From Endomychus coccineus (Eukaryota > Arthropoda > Insecta > Coleoptera > Endomychidae): a stretch of 64,000 bases of DNA. Location of the stretch: positions 196,358,901-196,422,900 of the forward strand of contig OY294067.1 of NCBI GenBank assembly GCA_958510875.1, given 5' to 3'. This document shows, one piece after another, positions 11,140-22,663 of the stretch (positions within the stretch are counted from its first letter, which is position 1; each line of letters opens with the position of its first letter). A program made the position numbers and the translations under genes. Under the pieces are notes generated by a model. The model did no database searches. It had not been told where the DNA came from and saw only the letters and a program-made list of their open reading frames with translations.

Positions 11140-13960
11140 TGAATTGTTTCAAATACATTAGCAGTGAAAGGAAATTACACACACGTTGAAAGGTTTTCCA
11201 TTTATTTTGAGCTAATAGGTATGTCTTGAATCATCGTTTTGCCATCCTAGTGTATAAGTATAAAAAAGAGGCAATAACAAACATAAAAAAAAGACCCAAT
11301 GTTTAAAATAAAAGAGGCAACAAAACATAAAAAAAGACCCAATATTAAAAAAATTACAAAAGAGGCAATAAAAAAAAGACCTAATAGGGGGTGAGAAAAG
11401 GATGATTCAAACATTTCTATAATGGATTAACCACTTGAAAAAAAGCGCACCCTAGCCTTGTACCTCTTGGGTGGTGGGGAAAACAAGGTTTTTCTATATA
11501 TCAAACATTGATTATAAAATGATAATCCTATAAATTACGTTTCAGAATATTTTAATTCGTTCAGAAAAAAGCACTCACCCTGGGGTGCTTGACTATCCCT
11601 CCTGGGTGATGAGCACCCCTCTGGTGTAGGGCTCGGGATCACTGCTGAAGCGACCTATATGAGATGATATAAATAATTAAACTTCAAAATGGTTGAATAA
11701 TTTAAAACAAGACACTACTAATCTCAGGACTCAACGAAATAGCTTCAGAATAATTACGGTGTAAAATATAAGAACTGGTACTCAAGCAGGAATTTTTTTG
11801 ATAATTTACTTTTTTTCCCTGTCAAAATACCTGTAGATGAAGTCTTCACATTTGTTTTATATTACTAATTCATCTGTGCGGAGTGTGGAGCTTTCACATT
11901 CATGAAATTTAGGAGTCTTATCCTCCTTTATATTACAAAATACTTGTAGATGAAACACGCACATTTGAACTTTATATAACTAATTTTTATTCAGCCTTGA
12001 ACAACTGTAAAGTGTGAATTTTGAGCGTCTTAATCGTTTTTATATTACTAATTCATCAAAATACATAAAGTGTAGCTTTAGAAGAATTTTTACATTTTAT
12101 TTTTTTCACCTTTGTTCTAAATATTCCTACTAGGCATAATTTATTCCATCTCTCCATACTCAAGCGGGGCTTCAAAGCAATTTACCCTTAACTGTAGCCC
12201 GCTTATGTTTTGGGTAAAAATATATATGAAACACTAAACACTAAAAGAATAGACTAATTTGTAAATAATTTCTAAAATTATATATTTTTAACTTAAAAAC
12301 TTAAAGTTATATATATATTTCTAAAATTATATATTTTTAACTTATAAACTTAAAGTTATATATATATATTTCAGGATCAAATTTAATAATTTAAAAAACA
12401 GGGATCCGTATGTAGGAGGTTCAATATATACATATATATATAGTGGGGAAAAATATAAGAAACTGTTCAAATGGGGAATTTCGAATAATTTACTTCTTTA
12501 TATTACCATTTTCCCTGTGAATGATGAAATAGTTGAATACTTTATACTTGTTTTTATATTACTAGCTCATGTGTGGTTAACTGTGATTCGTTGGAAATTC
12601 GCTCACTAAAGCAAAAACATATGGTGAAGCTCTTTCTTTAACCTCTGTATTTTTGACCTAAATATTTCTACTGCTTGCAATTTTATTCCGGCTCTCTAGA
12701 TGGAATCAATTGAATAATTTTCTAAAATTATATTTTATCTTATACAGCAGGGTTAAATTTAATGATTTAAAACAAAGACACACTACTAATGTCTGAAAGT
12801 ATATATATATATATAGGTGATTACGAATATCTTTTATCAGTTTGTTGTAACTTTTTATACTTATTCCCCCAGGATGGCAAAATAGCTGAAGTATTCACAT
12901 TGGGGTTTTTATATTACTAATGGATAATTAAATGATAAGTGTAGTAATTCGTTGGAGTGCCATTCATTTTAAAACCAAAAACATATAATGAGGATTTCAA
13001 GAAAATTTTTATCATGGAGGTAATTTTACAATTGTAACTCCCTGGAAATTTGTTTTAACTAGAACCAAAGCCTTGTAATGGAGCTTTCAGAATGATTTTA
13101 CATGTAAGTAGAAAATTATATGGTGATGTTCTTTTTTAAACATGTTCAAATAAAAATTCAGAATAATATTCAGACCCCTTTTTAAAAGGTTATTAAACTG
13201 TAGTTATATTTTCATGGAGTTGGATGCTCTGTTTTTCGGCTCACACCTCATTCAATCTGAAAGAGCCTATCTGTACATATTTCAGAATGTCAAAAGGTTG
13301 GAACAATCTTGACATTGAATAATTTTCATATTTTTTACCACCAAAATATATTCTGAGAATTCAAAAATATTTCTACCTTCATAATAGTTAACTATCGGCC
13401 AACTTCTTTAAGATTCATTATAACAATAGAGTAAAAATATCAAAAGAGTGCTTACCTTCCAACACATACACACACATTACAACACACATGTTTTAGGCCT
13501 GATGGGTCTTGAGAAATGAAGTCTTCAGCCTTTAGTTTCCACTTATGAAGACCCACGCGACTGTGTAAATCCGTTCACACGGTTTTGAACGGAAACCACT
13601 GGTTTGCTGTTGAACGGAGTTTGATATAATTTATCTATCCATCCGTATACCGTTTTTATCGCGGGTACAATTTATAATCGGTTAAACATAATTATCGCAT
13701 GTTTCATAAATGAAATAAGACGCACCATCGTTTACGATAATAATAATTCTACAGTGTAATATATATTTAACAAATATACAAGGCTCGATCGTTTTCTTAT
13801 TGAGTAGAGTTCTTCCACCGGGCTGATGGACTCAAACCGTAATCTCTTGTCACCCATATATTTCATAAATGTTCACAAATATTCAGCTAAATGTTAAAAG
13901 CGCTTATATTCAGACTATTCAGGTTATAACCCATGATATATTATTAGATTCTAATAAATG
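11140..13960. other. Gene-free AT-rich interior of element 1 with degenerate repeats
   Basis: No coding region was recognised. Contents include three or four purine-rich copies around 'AAAAAAGACCCAAT...AAAAGAGGCAA' (11265-11390), a GGGTGCTT/AGCACCCC inverted motif (11580-11630), two copies of 'TTTCTAAAATTATATATTTTTAACTTA' style sequence (12265-12365), and about five scattered copies of 'TTTATATTACTAATTCAT' (11855, 11925, 12040, 12525, 12915), which suggest an old degraded tandem array with a unit of 100 bp or more. Confidence 0.5.
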
Positions 13961-14510
13961 TGAAATGGGTATATTGTAACTATATGTAAATAGATATCAA
14001 TAATAATAGCTACATGTGAATAGATATCAATAATATTACAGCTATATGTAGAATGTAAATGAAACACACACTAGCCATATAAGCTGCTTACAACTAGATG
14101 TTGAATGTGATTATATTCAATGGTGTCTCACAAACAAGCAACTGTATTCACCTCTGTGAGAGAGTATACTGGAAAATTGTATATTTTCTATGTGTATTTT
14201 TCTTTTCTAACTGATGGTTGGTTCAAACTATTCAGGGTATATCCCATGATATAATATTAGATTCTAATAATGTGAAATCATACTAATCATACTTACAATA
14301 ATTATTATTTCAATAACTAAATGTTAAATGTGCTTATATTCAGCAACAGCTACAACTATGTATTTCATAATCTAGCTTAGTATTGAGGGTAGGTTTAGGT
14401 ATAAGTCTAAAATTTTGTAATCATGGTAGTTGCAATAAGGTGATCTATCTTTCTATCTATTCAGGTTATATCCTATGATATAATATTAGATTCTAATTAT
14501 GTGAGTATAT
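13917..14510. repeat. Direct copies of a 50-60 bp segment across the right end of element 1
   Basis: 'TATTCAGG(T)TATA(A/T)CC...ATGATATAATATTAGATTCTAAT' occurs at about 13917, 14232 and 14457. The first copy lies inside element 1, the other two beyond its right end, and the third continues into text like the inverted repeat ('GTATATTGTAACTATATGTAAATAGA'). The flank therefore contains relics of other copies of the same element. Confidence 0.65.
13962..14170 (-). repeat. Right terminal inverted repeat of element 1
   Basis: Reverse-complement copy of 1-209, ending CTCTGTGAGAGAGTATACT at 14170. Similarity stops exactly where the window's left edge forces it to. Confidence 0.9.
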
Positions 14511-14544
14511 TGTAACTATATGTAAATAGACTACAAACACTAGC

Positions 14545-14945
14545 TCGTTGAATTTCGTTGGGCTGCCACGCCTTGTACGACCCACAGGCAACACGTTTTC
14601 GAGTCGTTTTGGTCACGCTTCCGTCACGTTCGTGAGTCGCTTTCGTAACGCTTTCATCACGTTTGTGGGTCGCTTGAATCGTTTTTCGAGTGGTTTTAAT
14701 CGTTTTTCATGTCGTTTGAATCGTTTTTTCGAATCGTTTGAGTCGTTTTAATCGTTCTTCATGTCGTTTTAATCGTTTTTCATGTCGTTTGAGTCGTTTT
14801 TCGACTCGTTTGAATCGTTTATCGAGTCGCTTGACTCGTTTGAATCGTTTTTCGAGTCGCTTGAATTGTTTTTTCGAGTCGCCTGACTCGTTTGAATCGT
14901 TTTTCCGAGTCGCTCGACTCGTTTGAATCGTTTTTCGTCACGCTT
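14545..14945. repeat. Tandem array of CGTTTGAATCGTTTTTCGAGT-like units
   Basis: More than a dozen imperfect units of about 20-24 bp built from 'TCGTTTGAATCG' and 'TTTTTCGAGTCG'. The plus-strand frames over it (RFNRFS...) are repeat artefacts. Confidence 0.85.
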
Positions 14946-15003
14946 GCTGATCGCTAACCTCGATCACATCATGACATGAGTGTGTAGGTTGCTTTGTGCT
15001 GGA

Positions 15004-15080
15004 TTACTAGATATTCGTTCGCCTGGTTTCCGAGGAAGCATAGAATGATTAATAACATATTGCTCTATCGACATAATGCC
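15004..15080 (-). pseudogene. Inverted fragment of a second metalloproteinase gene start
   Basis: The minus strand matches 305-390: the leader up to the start codon and about 18 codons of the signal peptide (ATG at 15056-15058; MLLIILCFLGNQANEYLV). It differs at several bases from the gene at 331, and similarity ends at both sides. It is a relic of another, inverted copy of the left end of element 1. Confidence 0.75.
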
Positions 15081-15364
15081 TAGCTTATATGTATATCTAC
15101 ATTCGTGGAATTTTTGAAGCGTGTTCGATGGAGAAACAAATGTCTGGGGGCCAGCCCGAGCCTGGTCAATATTAACAAGTGTTGATTATCAAAATATTTG
15201 CGGCTTCTAACGCACATCGTTGCAATCTTAATACGCTAGCGATATGTTTCACAAACATCCGTTTAACCGCGAATGCTTTTATAGTACGATAAATTGAATT
15301 ATTTTAAGAATGTAGTTTATTTCCATAAATATTCATCTCGACTCTCGTGTCTTTTTGTCAGACA

Positions 15365-15520
15365 CTGCTTCACAATACCCCCTCACCCTACTTACAAACT
15401 GATTCGTGAGACCTTGTGTGTATGCCCCCTAACCCTACTTACAAACTGATTCGTGAGACCTTGTGTATGTCCCCTAACCCTACTTACAAGCTGATTCGTG
15501 AGATCTTGTATATATACAGA
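15365..15520. repeat. Three tandem copies of CCTAACCCTACTTACAARCTGATTCGTGAG
   Basis: Copies start at about 15380, 15426 and 15474. They are followed by a shorter repeat 'CTGTCTGGAACTACC' (15592-15627). Confidence 0.85.
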
Positions 15521-15734
15521 CTGATCGCTCTACCACCAAGAGCCCCACCCTAATCATCTGTGTGAAACTACCCCTGAACTACCCTATAACCTGTCTGGAA
15601 CTACCCCATGACCTGTCTGGAACTACCAGCCGTAACTGATAAGGAACCCCAAGGTCGTCTGATAAGGAGATTGTGCATGCACTACTGGTTGCCTACATCT
15701 GATAAGGCTCTCTGTCGGGCCGCCCAAGGTGCCC

Positions 15735-16528
15735 GAATGCCTACTCTAATCAATAATAGTGTTTTCGGAAAGACTATGGAAAATGTAAGACAGTATGAAA
15801 ATGTGATATTAGTATCAAGATGGGAGGGTAGATGGGTTGCAAATTATCATATTTCTCAACCGAATTTTCATAGTTGTACTATATTTGAAGAAGATTTGGT
15901 GATTATAGAAATGAAACGGTTAAATATTGTTTTTAACAAACCAATTTATGCAGGATTTTCCGCCTTAGATCTATCGAAAACTTTTTTATATGATTTCCAT
16001 TACAATTATATTAAACCAGTATTTGGTGATGTTGCTCAATTAATGTATACAGATACGGACTCTCTTATTTATCACTTTCAAGTATCTGACATTTACGAGT
16101 ACATAAAACGTGACATTGAAAAATTTGATACTTCTGACTATGACCCTTCAAACGTTTTCGGAATTATTCTGGTAAATAAGAAAGTTATAGGCCTAATGGA
16201 AGATGAAAACAACGGTAAAATAATGACTGAATTTATTGGATTGAGATCTAAAATATATGCGTTTAAAGTAATGGCTGAAAAAGAGACAAATCTTATTAAA
16301 AAATCGGAAGGAGTGAGTGCAGCTTCAGTTGGAACAATCACCTTTGATGATTATTATCAATGTCTATTTAATTATTCTAAATTACTAAAAGATCAAATAT
16401 CAATCAGATCTAGAAAACATCAAATTCATACTATTAACCAAAAAAAAATTTCAATTTGTCCTTTTGATGATAAAAGAATTGTAAATTATATATTCACCGA
16501 TACACAGCCTTGGGGTTATCAAAATTGA
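15735..16528 (+). pseudogene. C-terminal part of PolB of old element 4
   Basis: An open frame runs from 15608, but PolB similarity begins near 15740. It shows polymerase motif B ([14 protein letters not shown]), the segment [26 protein letters not shown], motif C ([13 protein letters not shown], about 16040-16080) and a typical C-terminus (TQPWGYQN). It matches the PolB of elements 2 and 3, not that of element 1. The N-terminal three quarters (exonuclease and motif A) are missing, because upstream DNA is tandem repeat. It lies on the plus strand, whereas the other element 4 genes to its right are on the minus strand. Confidence 0.85.
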
Positions 16529-16530
16529 AA

Positions 16531-16818
16531 ATGGTTAACTTCAAAGATACTGTAGTGAAGTATTATACGTTTCTAATCAATCACACTAAAAACATATAGG
16601 AGCAATTTCCACTGGAATATCTTAAAAACATTGTGATGTACAAATTAAGAAGTTTATGGAATCAAATACCAAAACACATTCGATCTGAATTGTATGAATT
16701 TATGATACCATGTACGGAACATTATAAATTTTTCAATGGGAAGGATGATATTGATGAACCTGTACCTTCTAAAATAAGATGTTCACTTTGTATAAAAGAT
16801 TGGAAAACTGAAATCTAA
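16531..16818 (+). pseudogene. Relic of the cysteine/histidine-rich morphogenesis-block protein
   Basis: From the ATG at 16531 one frame runs 95 codons with a TAG at 16597-16599 (codon 23). The later part (EQFPLEYLKNIVMYKL, IPKHIRSELYEFMIPCTEH, CSLCIKDW) resembles the proteins at 29665-30168 and 51091-51546, including the PC..H and CxxC pairs. It starts directly after the PolB stop, unlike in elements 2 and 3, where its homologue lies between the protease and penton genes. Confidence 0.55.
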
Positions 16819-16942
16819 ACGAGATTCAGGTTTCATCACCTGCACTATAAACATCATCATCAAAACCTACTCACAACACTGAACAGTAAGTTTCACACAA
16901 ATTATTTAATAATATGATAAAAAAATTGTTTTTTGTAGTAAT

Positions 16943-17146
16943 ATGACTAGAGACAACTTCGGTTATGGAGAGCAACTTCAACGATTGAATCGACTTAAGG
17001 AAGAAATGGAAATTATGAGGAAACGTACCAAGAATCATCATGTTGAAGGACGACTTAAGCAATGGACTCTCAAATATGAAAAACTTAAAAAATATGTTAT
17101 ATATAATTCTGTTAGTAAAAGTTTCTCAGAAATAAAAATACAATAG
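16943..17146 (+). CDS. Small coiled-coil protein, unrecognised
   Basis: A 67-codon frame beginning at ATG 16943, very rich in Lys, Glu and Arg, with heptad-like leucines (LQRLNRLKEEMEIM). No homologue is visible elsewhere in the window. It follows the PolB and Cys/His relics on the same strand. It may be a small element gene or a chance frame. Confidence 0.3.
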   Translation: MTRDNFGYGEQLQRLNRLKEEMEIMRKRTKNHHVEGRLKQWTLKYEKLKKYVIYNSVSKSFSEIKIQ

Positions 17147-17230
17147 AATGTTTACATTTCTTTATTATTTAAAACCTAACAATACAGTATTTCGAAACAT
17201 CTTTAAGTTATTAATATATCTTACTCCAAA

Positions 17231-17490
17231 TTATTCAGTCTTTTGGATAATTATAATCAGGCTTTTCGGGTGTTTCCAACCATTGATTCTCTTTGCGTAA
17301 TTTTTATATGCACAAGGAAAACACTCCAGATTAGGATGATCTGTTTCACCACCACATTTTTTGCACTTATATTTTACTGGGATTGGCACTGCTTCAAATT
17401 TATTTCTTTATAACTAGTAGACTGTTTATACCAGTCTAAATTCAATCCTTCTACCTTGAGCAAAAAGAATTTCCTTTTCAATTATTCAAC
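17231..17490 (-). pseudogene. Zinc-ribbon-like protein relic
   Basis: The minus strand reads about 50 codons with CKKCGGE, then CFPCAYKNYAKRINGW, ending in TAA at 17231-17233. The two CxxC pairs look like a zinc ribbon. Upstream (to about 17490) the reading continues in another frame (LNLDWYKQSTSYKE), so a frameshift breaks the gene. Function unknown; no counterpart was seen in elements 1-3. Confidence 0.4.
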
Positions 17491-17574
17491 AATTTATGAA
17501 AAATAAAATGGACACAACAAAGATATTTGAAACATGTACATACATCTATGAACCAACAAGTAGAATTTATTTAG

Positions 17575-18165
17575 AATGCAGATTACTTTGTTCATCCCAA
17601 AAAGATGATGCTATAAAAACAAAATTTTATGCAATAATTCAAAATTAGAATGCAGATTACCTTGTTTATCACAAAAGATGATGCAATAAAAACAAAATTT
17701 TGTGCAATAAGCCGAACCTAGCCGAACCTCATATGAATGAGATTACCGAACGAACCGAAACTTCAAGGTCAACCAAACCGAGTATACACGAGTATTACCG
17801 AACGTAGTCGAAATATTACCGAACATAGCTGAATCAAGATGACCAAACCGAGTATACACACGGGTATTACAGAACATAGTCGAAACTAGCTTAAACACCC
17901 TTTTTCAACCCTTAACAATGCTATTCTCACCACCTCTTCAGCACACTATAAGCCTCTGGTCATTGGTGTAAAGCTACAAGCACGAAACTTCAAGGTCAGC
18001 CAAACCGAGTATACATGAGTATCACCCGAACTTAGTCGAAATATTACCGAACATAGCCGAAAAAAGCCTCTGGTCATTGGCGTCAAGCTACAAGAAGTGC
18101 GGTCGCTGCACGAAGACACCCGAATATTCACGAACATTGCCGAAGTGGGTAGAAGTGGATGGTTT
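17575..18165. repeat. Two families of direct repeats
   Basis: 'GAATGCAGATTAC(C/T)TTGTT...AAAGATGATGC' is present twice (about 17575 and 17645). Then 'CCGAACATAGYCGAA' and 'ACTTCAAGGTCARCCAAACCGAGTATACA' recur several times (17700-18160), and 'AAGCCTCTGGTCATTGG' occurs at 17950 and 18065. Confidence 0.75.
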
Positions 18166-18371
18166 ATACTCAGAACCGGCCTTAATTAACTACTATCATT
18201 CGATGTTCAATATAATCCTAAAATTGAGGAGGGAAAACATAATACAAATTTTATTACAAAAACAAATTAATCACCCAAATTTCGTCTTTTTCCCAAATTT
18301 ATCGGAGGTAGAACAATATTTGGTGCAATGTTATTTCGTAAGGTGATAACATTCATTTGAATTTGTTGAGA

Positions 18372-19193
18372 TTAGCGTTGAGATCGTTCTTTCGCACGAC
18401 ATTCACGTTCTCCAGCAAGTTCACGTTCTGTTTCAGCTTTCAGACGTTCATTTTCTGCTCGACGTTCACGTTCCTCAGTTCTTTGACGCTCTTCCCGGGC
18501 TTGTTCTTCCACGACCAACACTATCGATCTCAACTCTTCTACTGATTGTATTAATTGGTTATTTTTTGATTTCAACAGTTCCACACAATGTTGTTCATAG
18601 AATTTCTCGTAACCACAATATTTCATCATAATAAATTTCATTTACGAAAACAGTTCACGTAACTCGATGACCTTAGGTGTTCGCATTTGCATCAATAATG
18701 ATTAGAAATCAATAGCATCTAGAACATAATATTTCTTCCGTGCATCAGTCTTATCACAAATTTCTAAATGGTGTATACGCGGGTTTTTCCTCAACAATCT
18801 CATTATAACACCCTTTTTAGCGTAATATTTCTTGTTGCGATAACTTAACCAATCCAATAGATCTTCATACTTCGGAACGCGTTGATTTAGTTGTATATTC
18901 GAAAATGAATAGTTTCCTCTATTGTTTCTTATATCGAGCCCAAATTTTGGACACACTTCATTAACTGTTAACTTAATGAAATTTTTGGTGGACCATGTAG
19001 CCACATTTGAATCACAAACGGGCGTTGCTAAGTTCATTTTTCTCACTGAACATTTTCTGAAATGATTCTCTCTTACAAACGTGAGAACGTGAACGTGAAT
19101 AGTGAGGGTAACTCTCCGTTTCGATCTCATTGCAAACGTTGATAACTGGCTGATAACGTCGCTAGTTGTTTCAATTTGCATCATCTCCAGCAA
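18372..19193 (-). pseudogene. Unrecognised gene with coiled-coil C-terminus, two in-frame stops
   Basis: From the ATG at 19193 the minus strand encodes 163 residues, a stop at 18702-18704, 19 more open codons, a TAA, then 89 open codons to 18372, all in one frame (274 codons). The last part is a strong coiled coil rich in Arg and Glu (EERQRTEERERRAENERL). The N-terminal part (NFIKLTVNEVCPKFGLDI, YEDLLDWLSYRNKKYYAK) has no motif I can name. A globular N-terminus with a charged coiled-coil tail resembles the general layout of large-DNA-virus KilA-N/BRO or MSV199-type proteins, but that is only a layout analogy. It lies downstream of the element 4 capsid gene on the same strand. Confidence 0.45.
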
Positions 19194-19366
19194 CCGGCTA
19201 CCATAGTTTACGAACTACGATCGACGGATGTTTACATCACCATCTACCGTTTGAGAAGTGAAGTATCAAATATAATAATAATTAAGTTTATTCGGAATAC
19301 ATATTTATTTCGATAGTACACCATTAAGAACTAAAATAATAACATTATGATTCATAACTAGGTTCT

Positions 19367-20674
19367 TCACACTAAATTCCGAACTGATCCTGTAATCGGG
19401 GAATACTCCAGTATACGGTCGTTAATGACGATGCAATAAGCCCTGGTGTTTTTATGGAAATTCAGGATACTCTTCATATCTAGTTTCACGTCGACTGTTG
19501 ATGACTTCATAGCATCGTTTTGTTTCGAACAATTAATCACAAAAATTGCTTTATTCTTGAATACTATATAATATAACATCGGCTCGCTTATCATTTCATT
19601 CGAAAATGATTTATGGAAATCATAGTACATCTGGTATGCTTCCACGTATTGCTGGTCGTTGAAATTCAATTTCTTTGCTTTATATGGATAACACTCTGAA
19701 TTCAAGTATAAATTTACATATAGCAAGTTTATGTGATCGAAATATGTACTTTGCTCAACAGGATTATCTTTTCGATCAGTTTGGAAAGCTAGAATCACAT
19801 ATCTGGGACGTATCAAATTCATTGCTGTTCAACAGCCCGAATGTCACGAGTGTTCTCCTTCATCAACCGATTTTCATGCAGATCCCAACTACGGAATGGA
19901 ATCAAAATAGTCCTCTCAGCACTCAAATTCCCCAACATTTGAAATTTAACTTGATCATTCGGAAACACATGTCACACTTTCAATGCTATCGTCTTCACAT
20001 TTATTTCAGCCCTTTTCGTACCTGTGCTATCAGTATAGCAATCGTTATCGGTTCAAGACCTCATCAAGCGCAGCTTATGCTTATCACTCAAAACTTTGTT
20101 ATAGTCTATGAATGGGTCTAGTAGAAAATTCAACGGTATATATAAATTGATTTCATTATTGTAGGCTGAACTCATTGCATCTTCATATGTCCATCCGGAA
20201 ATAGCTAAAGGTCAGCATATGTTAGATAAGCTCTGATGGTGCTGACGATACCAGGATCGCGTACTTTGTCTATCTCTTCTCCATCCAATTAATAACTGAT
20301 ATATTCGGAAAGAAACGATCCAAAATTATTTATTTGGGTACATTCACCATAACCACTTGATCCTGGCTGGAGTTCTGCTTAGATGAATAAAGCAGACGAG
20401 GCTAAATCTGCCAACACATCTTGTTGATTGATTAATATCTCAATTCCATCGCTGTTGCCGGAAGATGTTGTGTATGGATGGTAGATGTGAGTTTCTTCTC
20501 GAATGATGTCTTCATTGAAGTTTGGCTCGTTGAATAATTGTAACCAGGGAACTTCAAAAAATTCATATTCTCCAATGATAATGCTGCAACAGCAACCTTC
20601 AACTTCGAACTCCTTGTAGATAATGACTGATGGTCAAAATAAGAATGTCTTTTATTGCTGAAATCCAAACTCAT
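19367..20674 (-). pseudogene. Major capsid protein gene of element 4, decayed
   Basis: The C-terminal 151 codons (19822-19367) are open and align with the end of the capsid proteins of elements 2 and 3 (RPRYVILAFQTDRKDN, FVINCSKQNDAMKS, DRILEYSPITGSVRNLV). Upstream, similarity continues in other frames: PGIVSTIRAYLTYAD near 20230 and a divergent N-terminal part near 20400-20600 (EVPWLQLFNEPNF). Stops and frameshifts are frequent. It belongs to the Polinton double jelly-roll capsid family but is much more diverged than the pair in elements 2 and 3. Confidence 0.75.
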
Positions 20675-20741
20675 ACCCTCTAGTGAGGTTTCGGATGAAT
20701 TCTTTCCATATAAAGAATGCTGGTGATTATTGGATTAATAT

Positions 20742-21414
20742 TTATCGTTGGAACCCATAATCTCTAGCGGTCTTGTTCAACTCCAACCGTATAATAATTT
20801 CTTCACCACAAAAATTTACTCTTTTCCAGTTCTGATCTGGAATATTCAGTGTTATGTTATCGAAGGACGTCTTGTTTATGATCGGTAGATGAATAAGATT
20901 TTTCGGATCCATATCAATGGAAAAACCAGGTGGTACAATAGGTGAAAACTCATATCGTATGAGCTATCTTAATGTTATAATATGCTCCTGCTGTTGAGTT
21001 ACACTTCACTGTGATAGTTTGAACTTTGATTATGTTTATAGGTCAATCAGATACATGTAGTTAACGAGATGTCAATTTATTTTTGCTGAATCCCAACAGT
21101 TCGCTTATACTATCTTGAAGAGTGAAATTGATAATTTCCGTTCTTCTTGCTTCACTCCTATCTCACAAACTGCACTTTGTATGAAATCCTCGAAGTCTGT
21201 CAACTGGTAGGACTCCGTAGGTATAGTCACTACTTTCTCCTCACCCTTCACATCTTCGTAATGCAATTAATTGAAACCTTCTCCAATGTTCGGAATGCTA
21301 TTGTACGTATGCAATCCAACAAGTGCGATAGGATAATATGAATGAGAATCTTGATGGGTGGAAATTTGCAGACAAGCGAGAGCTCTTGCCCTTGATAGTG
21401 AACGTCTGAGACAT
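20742..21414 (-). pseudogene. Penton-like minor capsid gene of element 4, decayed
   Basis: The start MSQTFTIKGKSS at 21414 parallels MSQLFTLTSTNH of the genes at 29649 and 51061. The end (DPKNLIHLPIINKTSFDNITLN, VNFCGEEIIIRLEL, stop 20742) parallels their C-termini. The middle is shifted between frames and carries stops. Confidence 0.65.
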
Positions 21415-21569
21415 GATTGATGAGAACTTCATCATCAATCTATTTATATACTGATAAATACCATTTCAGTCGATCACAACTGGAGAGTTGGAGAGGAATT
21501 CCGAACATAACTGGCCACAATTATAAGTGTTATATTGCTGAAAATTGTCATGATTGGATAATATCTTAC

Positions 21570-21845
21570 ACTCTTTGGAATAATCCACTAGTTCGTGAGG
21601 GAGCGTTACTTGCCAAAACTATCATAATATAAAACTGTATCACCGACTCTATTGAACCCAACATAGTGAGTGCCCTGATTGTCCGATCTATCTGAATTAA
21701 CCATTCGACGCTCGTTTTTCCATGGTTCGTTGGATGGCAGTTCATCACGCATAAATACTCCTCCAAAATGGGGTATTTTCAGAGCTTTTGCTAGTTTCCG
21801 TAGATCGAGATTGGTTAGAGGTCTTCCGGGTAGGCTTACTGACTA
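21570..21845 (-). pseudogene. Adenovirus-type protease relic of element 4
   Basis: The minus strand around 21845-21700 reads LTNLDLRKLAKALKIPHFGG followed by VFMRDELP, matching the N-terminus of the proteases at 30188 and 51570. The remainder is frameshifted and the catalytic part cannot be followed reliably. It lies between the penton-like and PLA2 genes as in elements 2 and 3. Confidence 0.6.
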
Positions 21846-21889
21846 AGTTTTTGATGTTTATCCAAATACAGACAAAGACATTTGCGATA

Positions 21890-22616
21890 CTTTTTCAAAT
21901 ATAGACCAGATCCTTGTTACCCCAAAGCTATAGCTTCCATAGTTTTATTATGTCTTTACGTTTCCTTCAAGGTTTTCCGAGCTGCTTTGCTGTCGTTGAC
22001 GGCCTTAGCGGTGCCTACATCACCTCCCGCCAATGCTCCAGCAGCAGATAAGCCGGCAAACAGAGGTATTAAAAAGGTAGAAATTCTCCGGTCTCAAGAA
22101 TGGGAATTACTCTTGGTAATCGAACATTTTTCCGACCACCTGCTCTTTTGAATTGTTTTCGTGCACCTTTCGAAGCTTTTTGAGATGTTCTCTTCAGATT
22201 GAATGACTCAAACCTATTCTTCATACCTTTTCTTACAAGATCCACAATTGCACTTCCGAACCCAACCTTCTTCCTCATGCTCATCCCCAATTCCTCTTTG
22301 CCTTCATAATTTCATTCACACCGGGAACATCAATCCTCTCACCAAATTTTGTGTCTTCAGATTTGACAAGTTGCCAAGCAGTGTTCTCTAATATTTTATC
22401 CATCTCGTGAGGTCCCCACAAACTAGCGTTTCGTAGATATGAATTATCGTGTTGGCGGCAAGCTTTATCGAGTGGATTGATACCTAAATCTCCTCTTTCC
22501 AACCGTTCTCCTAATTTTGTAGCGGGACCACAGTCTTGATAACCAGGAATATGAAGTTCAAACGAAAGCTTGTTTATAAGCGTATTGAGAACACCTTCTC
22601 CTACGTATGCGTCCAT
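21890..22616 (-). pseudogene. PLA2-domain minor capsid protein of element 4, frameshifted
   Basis: The first 111 codons (22616-22281) hold the PLA2 calcium loop (QDCGPATKLGERL) and the catalytic pair in ACRQHDNSY, then the usual KILENTAWQLVKS segment. A second frame (22290-22069) carries the basic part (FKRAGGRKNVRLPRVIPI) and a third frame (about 22065-21950) the Ala/Gly-rich hydrophobic part (GLSAAGALAGG). At least two frameshifts break it. Element 3 begins 48 bp upstream of its ATG. Confidence 0.75.
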
Positions 22617-22663
22617 ACAGACTGATGAGAATTCAAGATTGCACCGTTATTCAACGAGAGGAG

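Larger units (their letters stand above)
1..14170. mobile_element. Polinton/Maverick-type element 1 (metalloproteinase-bearing)
   Basis: Bases 1-209 recur inverted at 13962-14170, giving a unit of 14,170 bp that starts AGTATACT and ends AGTATACT. AGT...ACT ends are typical of Polintons. Inside are a protein-primed type B DNA polymerase gene (7317-11059, broken), a matrix metalloproteinase gene, a zinc-finger gene and PolB debris. No integrase, ATPase or capsid gene was found, so this copy is either internally deleted or a non-canonical PolB element. The left flank lies outside the window, so the target duplication cannot be checked; the right flank begins GGAAAATTG. The element could extend left of base 1 only if the inverted repeat also continued past 14170, which cannot be tested here. 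Confidence 0.8.

Noticed and set aside
1..14170. Interpretation of element 1 as an integrated baculovirus fragment because of the metalloproteinase
   Set aside because: The PolB is of the protein-primed mobile-element type and inverted repeats bound the unit; no baculovirus core gene is present.
14548..14926. Phe/Arg/Asn-rich open frames (SRLNRFS...)
   Set aside because: Artefacts of the CGTTTGAATCG tandem array.
15365..15520. CCCTAACCC text as a telomeric repeat
   Set aside because: It occurs once per unit of about 47 bp and is part of a longer unrelated tandem repeat.
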